64,000 bases of DNA from Prolixibacteraceae bacterium (GTDB lineage Bacteria; Bacteroidota; Bacteroidia; Bacteroidales; Prolixibacteraceae). Every line of letters starts with the position of its first letter. Position 1 is the stretch's first letter. The notes beneath the pieces were generated by a model, which was not told the origin of the DNA, did not search any database, and was given only the letters and a program-made list of their open reading frames with translations. Shown one piece after another: positions 1-7,817 of this stretch. The position numbers and the translations under genes were made by a program. The stretch lies in NCBI GenBank assembly GCA_003457135.1, contig DMSQ01000082.1, positions 1 through 64,000 on the forward strand, in the 5' to 3' direction.

Positions 1-1
1 A

Positions 2-1207
2 CTAATAATGTTTCCCCATAAAATCGTCAAACGCATTGTACACACCGCCTGTTTGTTGCTTAACCTGAAGTATGGCCTGTTGTTCTTTCCATTGAACAGC
101 CATTTGTTTCAAAGTTGGATCAGCATATTTGAAAAACATTTTATACGAATTACAGAATCTCGGCTTCCGGTGATCTTCCGGGTCTTTGATGCGGTCTTTG
201 GTGCAACCACCATAACAGCTGCGCAACCAGCTGCATTGACGGCATTCGCGCGGCAGAACTGCCTTCGCAGCCCCAAAAGTCTGCTGTGTTTTAGTATTCA
301 GCATATTGATAATCCGGTCGTGCATGATGTTGCCCAGCTTCCATTTGGGTTCCACAAAGAAATCGCAACTGTAAACATTACCGTTGTGTTCAACCACTAA
401 GTATGGGCCGCATTCCTTCATCATGGTGCATTCAGGCGCTTCCATGCCTACATACGAATGGAAAACGGATTCGAAATGCCGGATGGATGTAGTTGGAACA
501 CCATCAACAAAATCAGCCATCCACAAATCAAACATCCTGATCAGGAATTTACCGTAATCTTCAGCCGAGACGGAAAAAGGAGCAGCTTTGGCCGGATCAT
601 TTTTATCGGTTTCTACAATCGGGATAAACTGCATAAAGGTATAGCCCAAGCTTTTGTAATAGGCATACAATTCATCCGGAAATTGAACGGAGTAGGAAGT
701 CAGGCAGCACATGGCATTGGCCGCAACTCCTTCCTGCTGAAGCATGATGGCATTTTCCTCCACGCGTTTGTGCGTTCTTTTTTGTCCTTTATCGAAGCGG
801 TACCGGTCGTGGATGTGAGCTGGCCCATCGAGCGAAACACCAACAAGCCAGTCGTATTCTTTCAGGAAAGCTGCCCAGTTTTTATCAAGCAACAGGCCAT
901 TGGTTTGCAGGCCATTCCCGACCATCTGGTTGTGCCCGTATTTTTTTTCCAGTTCGATGGCCCGTTTGTAAAAGTCGAGGCCCATCAAAGTAGGTTCACC
1001 ACCTTGCCATGCCAGTGAAACGTTTTCACCAGATTGTTGCATGACCTGCCTAATAAGCTCCTCCTGAATTTCAGAACTCATTCGATGTGTGGGCGTTTGA
1101 TGAAACAGCGATGACTTTTCGAGATAAAAACAGTAGGTGCAATCCAGGTTACAATCCGGACCGGTGGGTTTAATCAGAACTGAATTGAGAGGTCGGTGTC
1201 TGGCCAT
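2..1207 (-). CDS. Radical SAM/SPASM enzyme, anaerobic sulfatase maturase type
   Basis: The 401-residue protein is complete; its stop codon lies two bases inside the window. The N-terminus carries the radical SAM CX3CX2C cluster (Cys19, Cys23, Cys26), followed by a QGGEPT motif near residue 69 that is usual in this family. A C-terminal SPASM region (about residues 260-340) has a YSCDFF segment and a CRQC...C...C cluster, consistent with two auxiliary iron-sulfur clusters. Enzymes of this type oxidise a Cys or Ser in sulfatases to formylglycine. No sulfatase gene is present in the window, so the substrate is inferred from family alone; another SPASM peptide-modifying role is possible. A 39-codon ORF ends 17 bases upstream on the same strand. 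Confidence 0.85.
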   Translation of the reverse strand: MARHRPLNSVLIKPTGPDCNLDCTYCFYLEKSSLFHQTPTHRMSSEIQEELIRQVMQQSGENVSLAWQGGEPTLMGLDFYKRAIELEKKYGHNQMVGNGLQTNGLLLDKNWAAFLKEYDWLVGVSLDGPAHIHDRYRFDKGQKRTHKRVEENAIMLQQEGVAANAMCCLTSYSVQFPDELYAYYKSLGYTFMQFIPIVETDKNDPAKAAPFSVSAEDYGKFLIRMFDLWMADFVDGVPTTSIRHFESVFHSYVGMEAPECTMMKECGPYLVVEHNGNVYSCDFFVEPKWKLGNIMHDRIINMLNTKTQQTFGAAKAVLPRECRQCSWLRSCYGGCTKDRIKDPEDHRKPRFCNSYKMFFKYADPTLKQMAVQWKEQQAILQVKQQTGGVYNAFDDFMGKHY

Positions 1208-1223
1208 AGAATGGAATTATAAA

Positions 1224-1343
1224 TTACAAATTACTGATAATCTTTCCCATTTTCACTAGTCCATTGGCAAATTCCCTTTGTAAGCCAGTTTCAATGATTT
1301 GCCTGACCAGTTTTTTGTCTGCTTTTGAAAATTCAAAATTCAT
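1224..1343 (-). CDS. Small 39-residue hypothetical ORF, possibly a truncated gene
   Basis: An ATG-initiated 39-codon frame reads MNFEFSKADKK..., continues with VRQIIETGLQREFANGL and ends at TAA 17 bases before the maturase start. The segment IETGLQREFANGL resembles the N-terminus of a family of small (about 100 residues or more) helical proteins I recall from Bacteroidota. If that is right, this is only the first third of such a protein, cut by an early stop. The alternative is a chance ORF. Nothing shows function. Confidence 0.4.
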   Translation of the reverse strand: MNFEFSKADKKLVRQIIETGLQREFANGLVKMGKIISNL

Positions 1344-1387
1344 GGTAAAGGTGATTAATGATTTAAAGTTTTAATAAGTCCGGAATG

Positions 1388-1819
1388 CTAATCCTTCAGT
1401 CCAGTACGTCCAATCAATTCCTGAAGTTCTTCAATTTTGACTTTTCGCTCATACGAAAAATTGGCGCTTGAACCCTGAAGATGTTCAAACAGAAACAGGG
1501 ATTTCCTTAGATAATTGGCTTTGGTCAATGTAAAAGAATGTTCAATTTCCTGACTAAGAACCATCAGAATGTCGGCCAATTTTTCCAACTGATCGTCAGA
1601 AGTGAAATTCGATTGAACCAGCGATAAAAATTCTTCGTTTTCGAGCATAACGATCTGTTCGATATCCAGTTTCAATTCCTGAATCAGCTCCTCACGGACA
1701 ACAGTTTCCATCTGTTCCAGTTGATTTTCTTCTTTCAGTTTTAATATTCGTTGAATCAGAACCGCCAGAAAATATCCCATTTCTTCGAACTGACGGATGA
1801 GGTAATCGCGCGATGGCAT
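1388..1819 (-). CDS. Conserved helical hypothetical protein
   Basis: This 143-residue soluble protein begins MPSRDYLIRQFEEMG and is rich in Leu, Glu, Gln and Lys. The composition and spacing suggest an all-alpha fold with amphipathic helices. There is no signal peptide, membrane segment or cysteine motif. It reads convincingly as a real gene: ATG start, clean stop, and no competing frame of better quality. It lies 45 bases upstream of the 39-codon ORF in the same direction. I do not recognise a characterised family and assign no function. Confidence 0.7.
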   Translation of the reverse strand: MPSRDYLIRQFEEMGYFLAVLIQRILKLKEENQLEQMETVVREELIQELKLDIEQIVMLENEEFLSLVQSNFTSDDQLEKLADILMVLSQEIEHSFTLTKANYLRKSLFLFEHLQGSSANFSYERKVKIEELQELIGRTGLKD

Positions 1820-1874
1820 AGTGGATTGTATTTATGATTACATAAGCTAAAAATATTCAGGAATTCAGTTGTCT

Positions 1875-2954
1875 TCAGAATTTATAAGCAGCCTTTCGTA
1901 AGTCAGAAAGACTCCTGATCGGATTTTCAGGTTTCAGATTTTTAGCCAGAAAACCATGAATTTTAATCCTGATTTCCTGTGCTGTTTTCGAATCCATCCG
2001 GTCGAACGAATGTCCACCCGGCGCATCCTGAAAAATTTCATACTCAAATTTTTTCCCTTCCGCTTTCAGCGCCCTGATCAATTGTTCAACTTCCAGAACA
2101 TTTACATCGTCATCGTTTGTGTTGGTATGAATTAACAGAGGAGTTGATTTCATTTTTTCGACATTCCAGATCGGTGACCGCCGCCTGTATTCGGCTACAT
2201 TCTGATTTGCAGTCTGGCCAATGTGGTAATCGGCCTCAAACTGGGCACGGTAACCCTGGTCGTAATAGCCCATCCGGGCGATCAGATCGCTCACAGGCAC
2301 ACCTGCAAAGGCACATTGGAAATCGTTGGGGTGATCGAAAATATTCATCAGGGTAATCAATCCTCCATGGCTCCAACCTACCAGTCCAACTCTGTCCTGA
2401 TCTACAAATTCAAAGTTCTCAACCATAAAGTTACGACTTGCGTAAACATCTTCGACTTCAAGGCCACCATAGTCGATTGCTTCATAAAATGCTTTTCCGT
2501 AGCCGGTACTTCCACGATATTCGGGTGCTACCACCACATATCCCTGGCTCACCAATTCTCTGACAATATGTGCATAATAGGTAGTGAAATCGGCGTGTAC
2601 CCCGCCATGCGGCAACACGATCAACGGATATTTCTTGTGAATGTCAACTCCTTTTGGAATAAACGTGTAAATCCAGAATTTCACCGGATTGCCGGTACCC
2701 ATCGCATCCGGATTTTTTTCTTTCCACTTCGGCGGGCCATAAATATAAAGTTTGTCAACATGGGCAATATCGCCTACTTTCTGTTCCCACATCAGATCGT
2801 CAATTTGTTTGGAAAGCTGATCTATACGATGATCAAGGCTGGCATCGTTCTTTTGAAGAGCTTCCAGATTTTTTGCCAAACCAGTTAAATCCTGCGAAAA
2901 TGAAGTAAAAGTGATCTGGATCACAATCAATAAGAACATGATTTTCTGTTTCAT
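1875..2954 (-). CDS. Secreted S9-family serine peptidase (prolyl oligopeptidase-like)
   Basis: The 359-residue protein has a signal peptide ending about residue 20 (FLLIVIQITFTSFSQ), then a short helical stretch and an alpha/beta-hydrolase domain. The nucleophile elbow is GWSHGG with Ser195; the acid is probably in the NTNDDDVN segment (residues 279-285), and the base is His315 in PGGHSFDR. An HGG oxyanion-hole motif occurs near residue 116. The order and spacing are those of the S9 catalytic domain, without the N-terminal beta-propeller of full-length prolyl oligopeptidases, so small peptides or esters are the likely substrates. The exact specificity cannot be read from the sequence. It appears to be transcribed alone. 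Confidence 0.85.
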   Translation of the reverse strand: MKQKIMFLLIVIQITFTSFSQDLTGLAKNLEALQKNDASLDHRIDQLSKQIDDLMWEQKVGDIAHVDKLYIYGPPKWKEKNPDAMGTGNPVKFWIYTFIPKGVDIHKKYPLIVLPHGGVHADFTTYYAHIVRELVSQGYVVVAPEYRGSTGYGKAFYEAIDYGGLEVEDVYASRNFMVENFEFVDQDRVGLVGWSHGGLITLMNIFDHPNDFQCAFAGVPVSDLIARMGYYDQGYRAQFEADYHIGQTANQNVAEYRRRSPIWNVEKMKSTPLLIHTNTNDDDVNVLEVEQLIRALKAEGKKFEYEIFQDAPGGHSFDRMDSKTAQEIRIKIHGFLAKNLKPENPIRSLSDLRKAAYKF

Positions 2955-3062
2955 ATAGATGGTTTTTATTTTTAGAAGGCATTCGGCAGGCTTTCACGCA
3001 CAAATTTAACTAACATATTCCGGTTAATCCTGCAAGATATGGATTAAAAAACAAGATCGGGA

Positions 3063-3350
3063 TCAGGTTTTAAATAACCTTTGAAATCCCGGATAGGTAT
3101 TCAGGATATGAAAATCAAAGTCAATGAGTTTTTGCTGAACGAGAGGCAACTGCTCCACAATGTAGCGGGCATGTACCTTGTCGCGGGCTTCCAGTACCAG
3201 CACTGCACAATGATCGTCGGTGAAATACAATTCACGGATCAGCCCTTCCTGGTGAAGTTCCCAGGCTTTTCGGGCCTCCGCTTCCAAATGGGGCTTGTAA
3301 TCGGTGTCTGATACTCCCCGTAATTCTTTTTCAATAGCAAGTATTTTCAT
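3063..3350 (-). CDS. Small ferredoxin-fold protein (muconolactone isomerase/YCII-like)
   Basis: This protein of about 95 residues begins MKILAIEKELRG and ends PGFQRLF. The pattern of alternating strands and helices with LPLVQ and the PGF.RLF ending resembles a Bacteroidota family of small dimeric alpha-beta barrel proteins (Dabb/muconolactone isomerase-like), sometimes labelled superoxide dismutase with no metal ligands to justify it. The frame can be extended 4 codons to a TTG, but the ATG at 3350 is the better start. Its function is unknown. It follows the MORN-like gene by about 35 bases in the same direction and may share its transcript. Confidence 0.65.
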   Translation of the reverse strand: MKILAIEKELRGVSDTDYKPHLEAEARKAWELHQEGLIRELYFTDDHCAVLVLEARDKVHARYIVEQLPLVQQKLIDFDFHILNTYPGFQRLFKT

Positions 3351-3385
3351 ATCTGGAATCAATTTAATAAACTTATAGAATTCCG

Positions 3386-3787
3386 TTATTTGATTTTAAA
3401 CGTCTGTGTTTTGACCAGGTTTCCTTCCTGATCGTATGTTTTCCAAATGCCAATCTTGTTGTTATCGCGGCATTCGCCTTCATCCCAAAGTATGCCGTTT
3501 TCGTAGTACCGTTTCCATAAGCCTGATTTACGTTCTTCTGTAAATGAGCCGGTTTGCCATAGTTTGCCGCTTGCCCAAAACCAGTTCCATTCGCCGGTCA
3601 TCTTGCCATTTTCGAAATTTCCAAAGGCCTTTACCAAACCATTAACCAGGTAGAATTTCCATTCGCCGGTACGCTCTCCGTTGCTGTATCCGCCTTCGCA
3701 GGCCACCGATCCGTCTTTGAAATATTGTTTGAACCAGCCGTTTTTTAGCTGTCCGGTTTCGTCATATTTGCTGTTGTCAATCTTCAT
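3386..3787 (-). CDS. MORN-like repeat protein (YwqK-type family)
   Basis: This 133-residue protein is built of tandem units of roughly 23 residues with the pattern G-x-W-x-x-Y/F-x-x-G (for example TGEWKFYLVNG, TGEWNWFWASG, SGLWKRYYENG, IGIWKTYDQEG). This is the beta-hairpin MORN/YwqK repeat. There is no signal peptide. The family is often annotated as the antitoxin of YwqJ-type toxins, but no toxin gene is adjacent here, so that role is not supported. Its ATG overlaps the stop of the M28 peptidase by 4 bases, implying translational coupling. Confidence 0.8.
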   Translation of the reverse strand: MKIDNSKYDETGQLKNGWFKQYFKDGSVACEGGYSNGERTGEWKFYLVNGLVKAFGNFENGKMTGEWNWFWASGKLWQTGSFTEERKSGLWKRYYENGILWDEGECRDNNKIGIWKTYDQEGNLVKTQTFKIK

Positions 3788-5262
3788 TTTGTTGTGATTG
3801 TTTGATCATTGGCTAATTTAAGTATTCCAAGGTAGAGCAGTTTAGCAGCATCTTCCATAATTTCCGGAGTTAAAGCATCCGTGTTGTCAAGCGGGTGATG
3901 ATAATAAACTGGTTTAACAGTTCCGGAAGTTCCCAAACCAAGAGTTTTGTATCCTGCTTTTTCGAAGATAGCACCGTCGGTACGCGGTCTGCCATAGTTG
4001 ACACGAGATTCAGAGGCAGAAAGATCGCGATGAATGTATTTTTCGTTGGCATCGGTAAAATGCTTCAAAATCTCCGGAAAACTTTTTCCATTTCCTAGCT
4101 GAAACCCGGTTCCATTGCCCACCATGTCAAGGTTGATCATGCAAAGCACTTTTTCTTTTAGCCAAACAGGCGATTCCACCAGTTTAGTACTACCAAAAAG
4201 ACCACATTCTTCACCTCCAAAAAACACGAAAATAATGGTACGGGCAGGTTTTACTGCGGAAGCTACAAGCGCTTTTGCTGCTGCCAGAATATCAACTGAG
4301 CCGGAAGCGTTGTCGAGCGCCCCGGGAAACAAACAGCCCGGACTTCCAACAGCATCGAGGTGAGCGCCCAAAATGATGGCTTCAGATTTCAGAACTGAAT
4401 CCGATCCTTCGATTATTCCAATCACATTGCACGAGCGGCTATCCGGAAAATGTTTGGTGGAGGCAGAAATCTCAACTTTTTTATTTAATGCAAACGAGTT
4501 GGGCTGTACATTTTTCTTTATGTCATTGTGAATTTCGGCGTATTTTCGGTCTGTTCCGTTAAACAAATCTTCGACAATCGCTTCACCAATATGAGCATAG
4601 ACAAAGCCTTCAATGTACGAAGTATTCGGATTGGCAATTTTGCCGACATAAAGTAATCCGGCTGCACCCATATTTTTTGCTTGCTGAAATTTATACCGAT
4701 GGTAACTATACGGCTCCCATTGTTGCAGGGAATCCTTGCCACTAAACGGAAGACCGGTTTCCATGAGCAGGATTTTGCCTTTTACGTCTATGTTTTTATA
4801 ATCATCGTAGTCTAATTCGGGCGCCGAAATGCCAAATCCAACATAAACCACTTCACCGGATACATTTCCTGAAGCCGAGTTTGAGCCTGGGAAATAGTCC
4901 TTCGGAAACTGATATTCTTTCCTCATATTGTTCCCGCCTTCAAGTAAAATAACACTGCCCGTTGAGAGAACATCGCTATACGCATTCGGAAAATACTGCA
5001 AATAAGTCCCATCGCTCAGTCCGGGTTTTACTCCGGCGATTTTAAGCTGATTAGCCACCCATTCGGCTGCGGCCTGATAGCCCGGAGAACCGGATAAGCG
5101 GCCGCCGTACCTGGCAGAAGTCAATTCAGCAGCATCGTTCAGTAAATCGTGGCTCGAAATAGTGTGAAAGGTGGTTAGGATGTCTTTTTCCTGATTCTGG
5201 GAATTTCCATTCAATCCAATTAAACTGAGCAAAACGAGAGACCAATATCTGAATGAATTCAT
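3784..5262 (-). CDS. Secreted M28-family zinc aminopeptidase with PA domain
   Basis: The 492-residue precursor has a signal peptide (WSLVLLSLIGLNGNSQ). A PA-like insertion occupies about residues 130-230, and the zinc peptidase domain follows. The M28 metal and catalytic residues are visible in order: His301 (GAHLDAVG), Asp317 (GALDNASG), the Glu351-Glu352 pair (GGEECG), Asp379 (NLDMVG) and a His in YYHHPLDNTD near residue 460. All expected ligands are present, so it should be active. Enzymes of this layout remove N-terminal residues from peptides outside the cytoplasm. The gene is coupled to the MORN-like gene downstream and lies 69 bases after actF, on the same strand. Confidence 0.9.
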   Translation of the reverse strand: MNSFRYWSLVLLSLIGLNGNSQNQEKDILTTFHTISSHDLLNDAAELTSARYGGRLSGSPGYQAAAEWVANQLKIAGVKPGLSDGTYLQYFPNAYSDVLSTGSVILLEGGNNMRKEYQFPKDYFPGSNSASGNVSGEVVYVGFGISAPELDYDDYKNIDVKGKILLMETGLPFSGKDSLQQWEPYSYHRYKFQQAKNMGAAGLLYVGKIANPNTSYIEGFVYAHIGEAIVEDLFNGTDRKYAEIHNDIKKNVQPNSFALNKKVEISASTKHFPDSRSCNVIGIIEGSDSVLKSEAIILGAHLDAVGSPGCLFPGALDNASGSVDILAAAKALVASAVKPARTIIFVFFGGEECGLFGSTKLVESPVWLKEKVLCMINLDMVGNGTGFQLGNGKSFPEILKHFTDANEKYIHRDLSASESRVNYGRPRTDGAIFEKAGYKTLGLGTSGTVKPVYYHHPLDNTDALTPEIMEDAAKLLYLGILKLANDQTITTK

Positions 5263-5331
5263 ACGACTTTTTTTCTGACATAAAAATAGACTAAATCCCT
5301 AATGGAATTTTTCATGATCCTATTGAAAACA

Positions 5332-6510
5332 TCAGAACTGATGGTAAATGCTTTCTTCCAGATAAGGGTGATTCTTGGGAACCAGGCTTGCTTTTGATAA
5401 AGTGTGTGTAACGACCAAAGTAAATAGCCCCAGGAATCCAAGATAAGTACCGATTTCAAGAATACCAAATTTGGCTTCGTGAACCACAGCCGGCCAGATG
5501 TAATAATACAACTCGGTATATTGGCCAATTATTAACAAAACGATTACCGGAACCATAAACAATTTGCTTCTGGAAGTCATTCGTGGCATCAGGAACAGAA
5601 ATGGGATGAACCAGTTTAGAATGATGTTGACGAAAAACAGCACACCAAATACCCCCTTTGAACGGTTGACAAAGAATATGGTTTCTTCAGGAATATTGCC
5701 GTACCAGATAATCATGAATTCAGCAAAATTGAAGTAGCCCCAAACAATGGAAAGCATGAAAATATACCTTGAAAAATCGTGCAGGTGGCTTCGGTTAAGC
5801 ATAGTTAAGTGCCCTGTTTTGTGAAGGATGATCACGATAAGTGTTATAACGGTCGCGGCATGCAGAAAGGCAGCGATAAAACTTTTTGCAGCAAATAAAG
5901 CGCTAAACCAGTGAGGTTCGAGCGACATAATCATATCAATGGCAAAAAGGGTGAAACTTATGGCGATGATGAAAATAATCACTTTTGAATATTTTTCCGA
6001 CTTGTAAAAATGATCCATTCCACCTTCCGCATCTTCCTTCAGCGATATTTTTCGAAGTAGCCTGACCATTACAATCCACAATCCGAAAAACAAGATCACC
6101 CGCAAGAAGAAAAACGGGATATTCAGGTAAGGAGCTTTATGGGCAAGCAATTTATCAGTCTCGGTGATTCCTTCGTGCGACCAGTGAAACAGGGAGTGCA
6201 TCCCAAAATACATCAGGAAAAAGAAAACTGCGGCAACCGGAAGATAGGAGGCCATGGCTTCAGGGATCCGTTTAAAGGCGGAAGACCAGCCTGCCTGTGC
6301 AATGTATTGGATGGCGCCAAAAAAGGCGGCGCCGATTGCCAGCGACACAAAATAATAGTTGTTCAAAAGGTAGTTGGCCCATGCCCGGTGTGGATCCAGT
6401 ACAAATCCGGCAACCATCGAAATAATTCCGATGCCAATCAACCCATACAACAGGTTTTTAAATTTTTGAGGAACAATTAACCAATCTTCCGTTGTGTCCA
6501 TATTTTTCAT
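5332..6510 (-). CDS. actF: Alternative complex III subunit ActF (quinol:cytochrome c oxidoreductase membrane subunit)
   Basis: This 392-residue integral membrane protein has about ten hydrophobic segments and closes the actABCDEF cluster. ActF is a shorter paralogue of ActC, and with it anchors alternative complex III, which oxidises menaquinol and passes electrons to cytochrome c or directly to an oxidase. The call rests on the gene order, the membrane topology and the N-terminal soluble stretch before the first segment. It is separated from actE by 197 bases holding two hairpins. No cytochrome oxidase genes follow; the next gene is the M28 peptidase. Confidence 0.88.
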   Translation of the reverse strand: MKNMDTTEDWLIVPQKFKNLLYGLIGIGIISMVAGFVLDPHRAWANYLLNNYYFVSLAIGAAFFGAIQYIAQAGWSSAFKRIPEAMASYLPVAAVFFFLMYFGMHSLFHWSHEGITETDKLLAHKAPYLNIPFFFLRVILFFGLWIVMVRLLRKISLKEDAEGGMDHFYKSEKYSKVIIFIIAISFTLFAIDMIMSLEPHWFSALFAAKSFIAAFLHAATVITLIVIILHKTGHLTMLNRSHLHDFSRYIFMLSIVWGYFNFAEFMIIWYGNIPEETIFFVNRSKGVFGVLFFVNIILNWFIPFLFLMPRMTSRSKLFMVPVIVLLIIGQYTELYYYIWPAVVHEAKFGILEIGTYLGFLGLFTLVVTHTLSKASLVPKNHPYLEESIYHQF

Positions 6511-6707
6511 TCTGCCTTTTATTTTTTTCCTCTTTTTTTGAGGATTATTTCTTTTCCGTCCGAAACATTACTATTGCTTTAAAGAAAGCCTATCGCGGAC
6601 GGCTTTTTGTTTAATTTGAATCCGTCTGCTGAAGCAGACGGCAAAGGATAATCTCGTTCACAACCCGAAACCCGAAACTCGCATCCCGCACCCCGTAACC
6701 CGCATCG
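6511..6707. repeat. actE-actF spacer with two hairpins and an AACCCG word tract
   Basis: This gap in an otherwise tight operon holds three elements. The first hairpin has arms AAAGCC (6585-6590) and GGCTTT (6601-6606) around a 10-base loop and a short T run on the plus side. The second is a perfect 8 bp stem, CCGTCTGC (6622-6629) and GCAGACGG (6634-6641), with a TGAA loop. A tract of variants of the word AACCCG runs from about 6660 to 6707, up to the actE stop. The phrase CGCGGACGGC in the first hairpin recurs at about 12359 between actB and actA. I see no gene here. Confidence 0.7.
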
Positions 6708-7271
6708 CTATTTTTGCAGCACATTCTTGATATACATCGCCACCTTCCAGCGGTCATCAGGACGAACCTGAGAGCCATGTTGCGGCATTACGCCAAATCC
6801 GACAGTAATCACGTGGAATATCTCACCTTCCGGATTATTCCTGACTTTAGCTGACAATAAATTTCCGGGTGGATAAGGATATTTTTTACTTGTAAAGAGA
6901 AAACCTTGACCATCTCCCGTTTCTCCATGGCAAGTCAGGCAAAATCCATTATAAACCTGTTTGCCACGTTCCAGGTTTTTTGCATCAGCAACATATGGAT
7001 TAACCAGTTCTTTCCCGGCTTTCAAACGGTCTTCATCTGTTTTTAAATACAGATAGGGTGTATAACCTAGTGGAATTGTCCCTTCAACAGGATTGCGCAT
7101 CGTTTTTCCATCGGCGAAATTTGGATTTGGCGAATAGGTTTCGTATGCCGGTGAATGCGCCATATCGTCAAAATACTCCCATCCCGTGGATTTACGATCA
7201 CGGTCGCATGATCCCATAACGATGATCAGGCTGACAGTCACTATATTTTTTGTTATTCTTTTCAGGTTCAT
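6708..7271 (-). CDS. actE: Alternative complex III subunit ActE (monoheme cytochrome c lipoprotein)
   Basis: The 187-residue precursor has a lipoprotein signal with lipobox VMGSC (Cys22) and one heme c motif, CLTCH (residues 111-115). The likely distal Met ligand is in GVMPQHG near residue 163. This is the monoheme subunit that relays electrons out of the complex on the periplasmic side. It sits 15 bases downstream of actD. The family match is firm from the heme motif, the lipobox and the gene order. Confidence 0.92.
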   Translation of the reverse strand: MNLKRITKNIVTVSLIIVMGSCDRDRKSTGWEYFDDMAHSPAYETYSPNPNFADGKTMRNPVEGTIPLGYTPYLYLKTDEDRLKAGKELVNPYVADAKNLERGKQVYNGFCLTCHGETGDGQGFLFTSKKYPYPPGNLLSAKVRNNPEGEIFHVITVGFGVMPQHGSQVRPDDRWKVAMYIKNVLQK

Positions 7272-7286
7272 TCGCTAAACATTTAT

Positions 7287-7817
7287 TCAGTTTGAATTCG
7301 CTTCCTTTTCATACACTTCAGTAGCTCCATATGTTTGGAATAAACTGGTTACTTCCGGCTTTTCCATCCCCATTTTATCCTGATCGAGGAGAATGATAAA
7401 TTTATCATCTGTAGCCCGTATATCAATGATATCAGCCTTTTTTCCGGGATAAATTTTTGAACGTACCGAAAAAGTCAGCAAGGTTAAAATAGTAATCGTT
7501 AAAATAGTTGCAACAATGGTAACCACAATAAATGACGGGAATGTATTGAATGGCTTTCCACCGAAATGAAGCGGCCAGTCAATTACTGCAGCATAATACA
7601 TTCCACCTAGAAGAGTGACAGCTCCAAATAATCCGTAGAAAAATGCCGCATAAGAAATGCGAGTCTTATTCTTCATGCCAGTCAAAATCTCATGAATCGG
7701 GTAAGGTGTGTAAACTTCTTCTATGACAACACCTTCCTCCAAAGCCTTCTCAAATGCATCAACCAGCGTATGCTCGTTGTCGAAAACACCTACTAAATAT
7801 CTTTTATTCATAATCAT
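7287..7817 (-). CDS. actD: Alternative complex III subunit ActD (DUF3341)
   Basis: This protein of about 175 residues has two transmembrane segments in the middle (about residues 55-80 and 95-120) between soluble ends. It starts MNKRYLVGVFDNEHTLVDAF after a possible MI leader; ATG codons at 7817 and 7811 are both possible and both overlap the actC stop. The N-terminal region of ActD is an alpha/beta domain related to the DUF3341 family. Position between actC and actE supports the call. It is a structural subunit with no cofactor motif. Confidence 0.9.
   Translation of the reverse strand: MIMNKRYLVGVFDNEHTLVDAFEKALEEGVVIEEVYTPYPIHEILTGMKNKTRISYAAFFYGLFGAVTLLGGMYYAAVIDWPLHFGGKPFNTFPSFIVVTIVATILTITILTLLTFSVRSKIYPGKKADIIDIRATDDKFIILLDQDKMGMEKPEVTSLFQTYGATEVYEKEANSN

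Noticed and set aside
458..1018. 186-codon open frame on the plus strand opposite the radical SAM gene
   Set aside because: It is antisense to a gene with clear catalytic motifs and its translation shows no domain pattern.
2223..2888. 221-codon open frame opposite the S9 peptidase
   Set aside because: The opposite strand encodes a full serine peptidase with signal peptide and triad; this frame is a by-product.
3386..3787. Antitoxin role for the YwqK-like protein
   Set aside because: No toxin gene is adjacent and the repeats are of the general MORN type.
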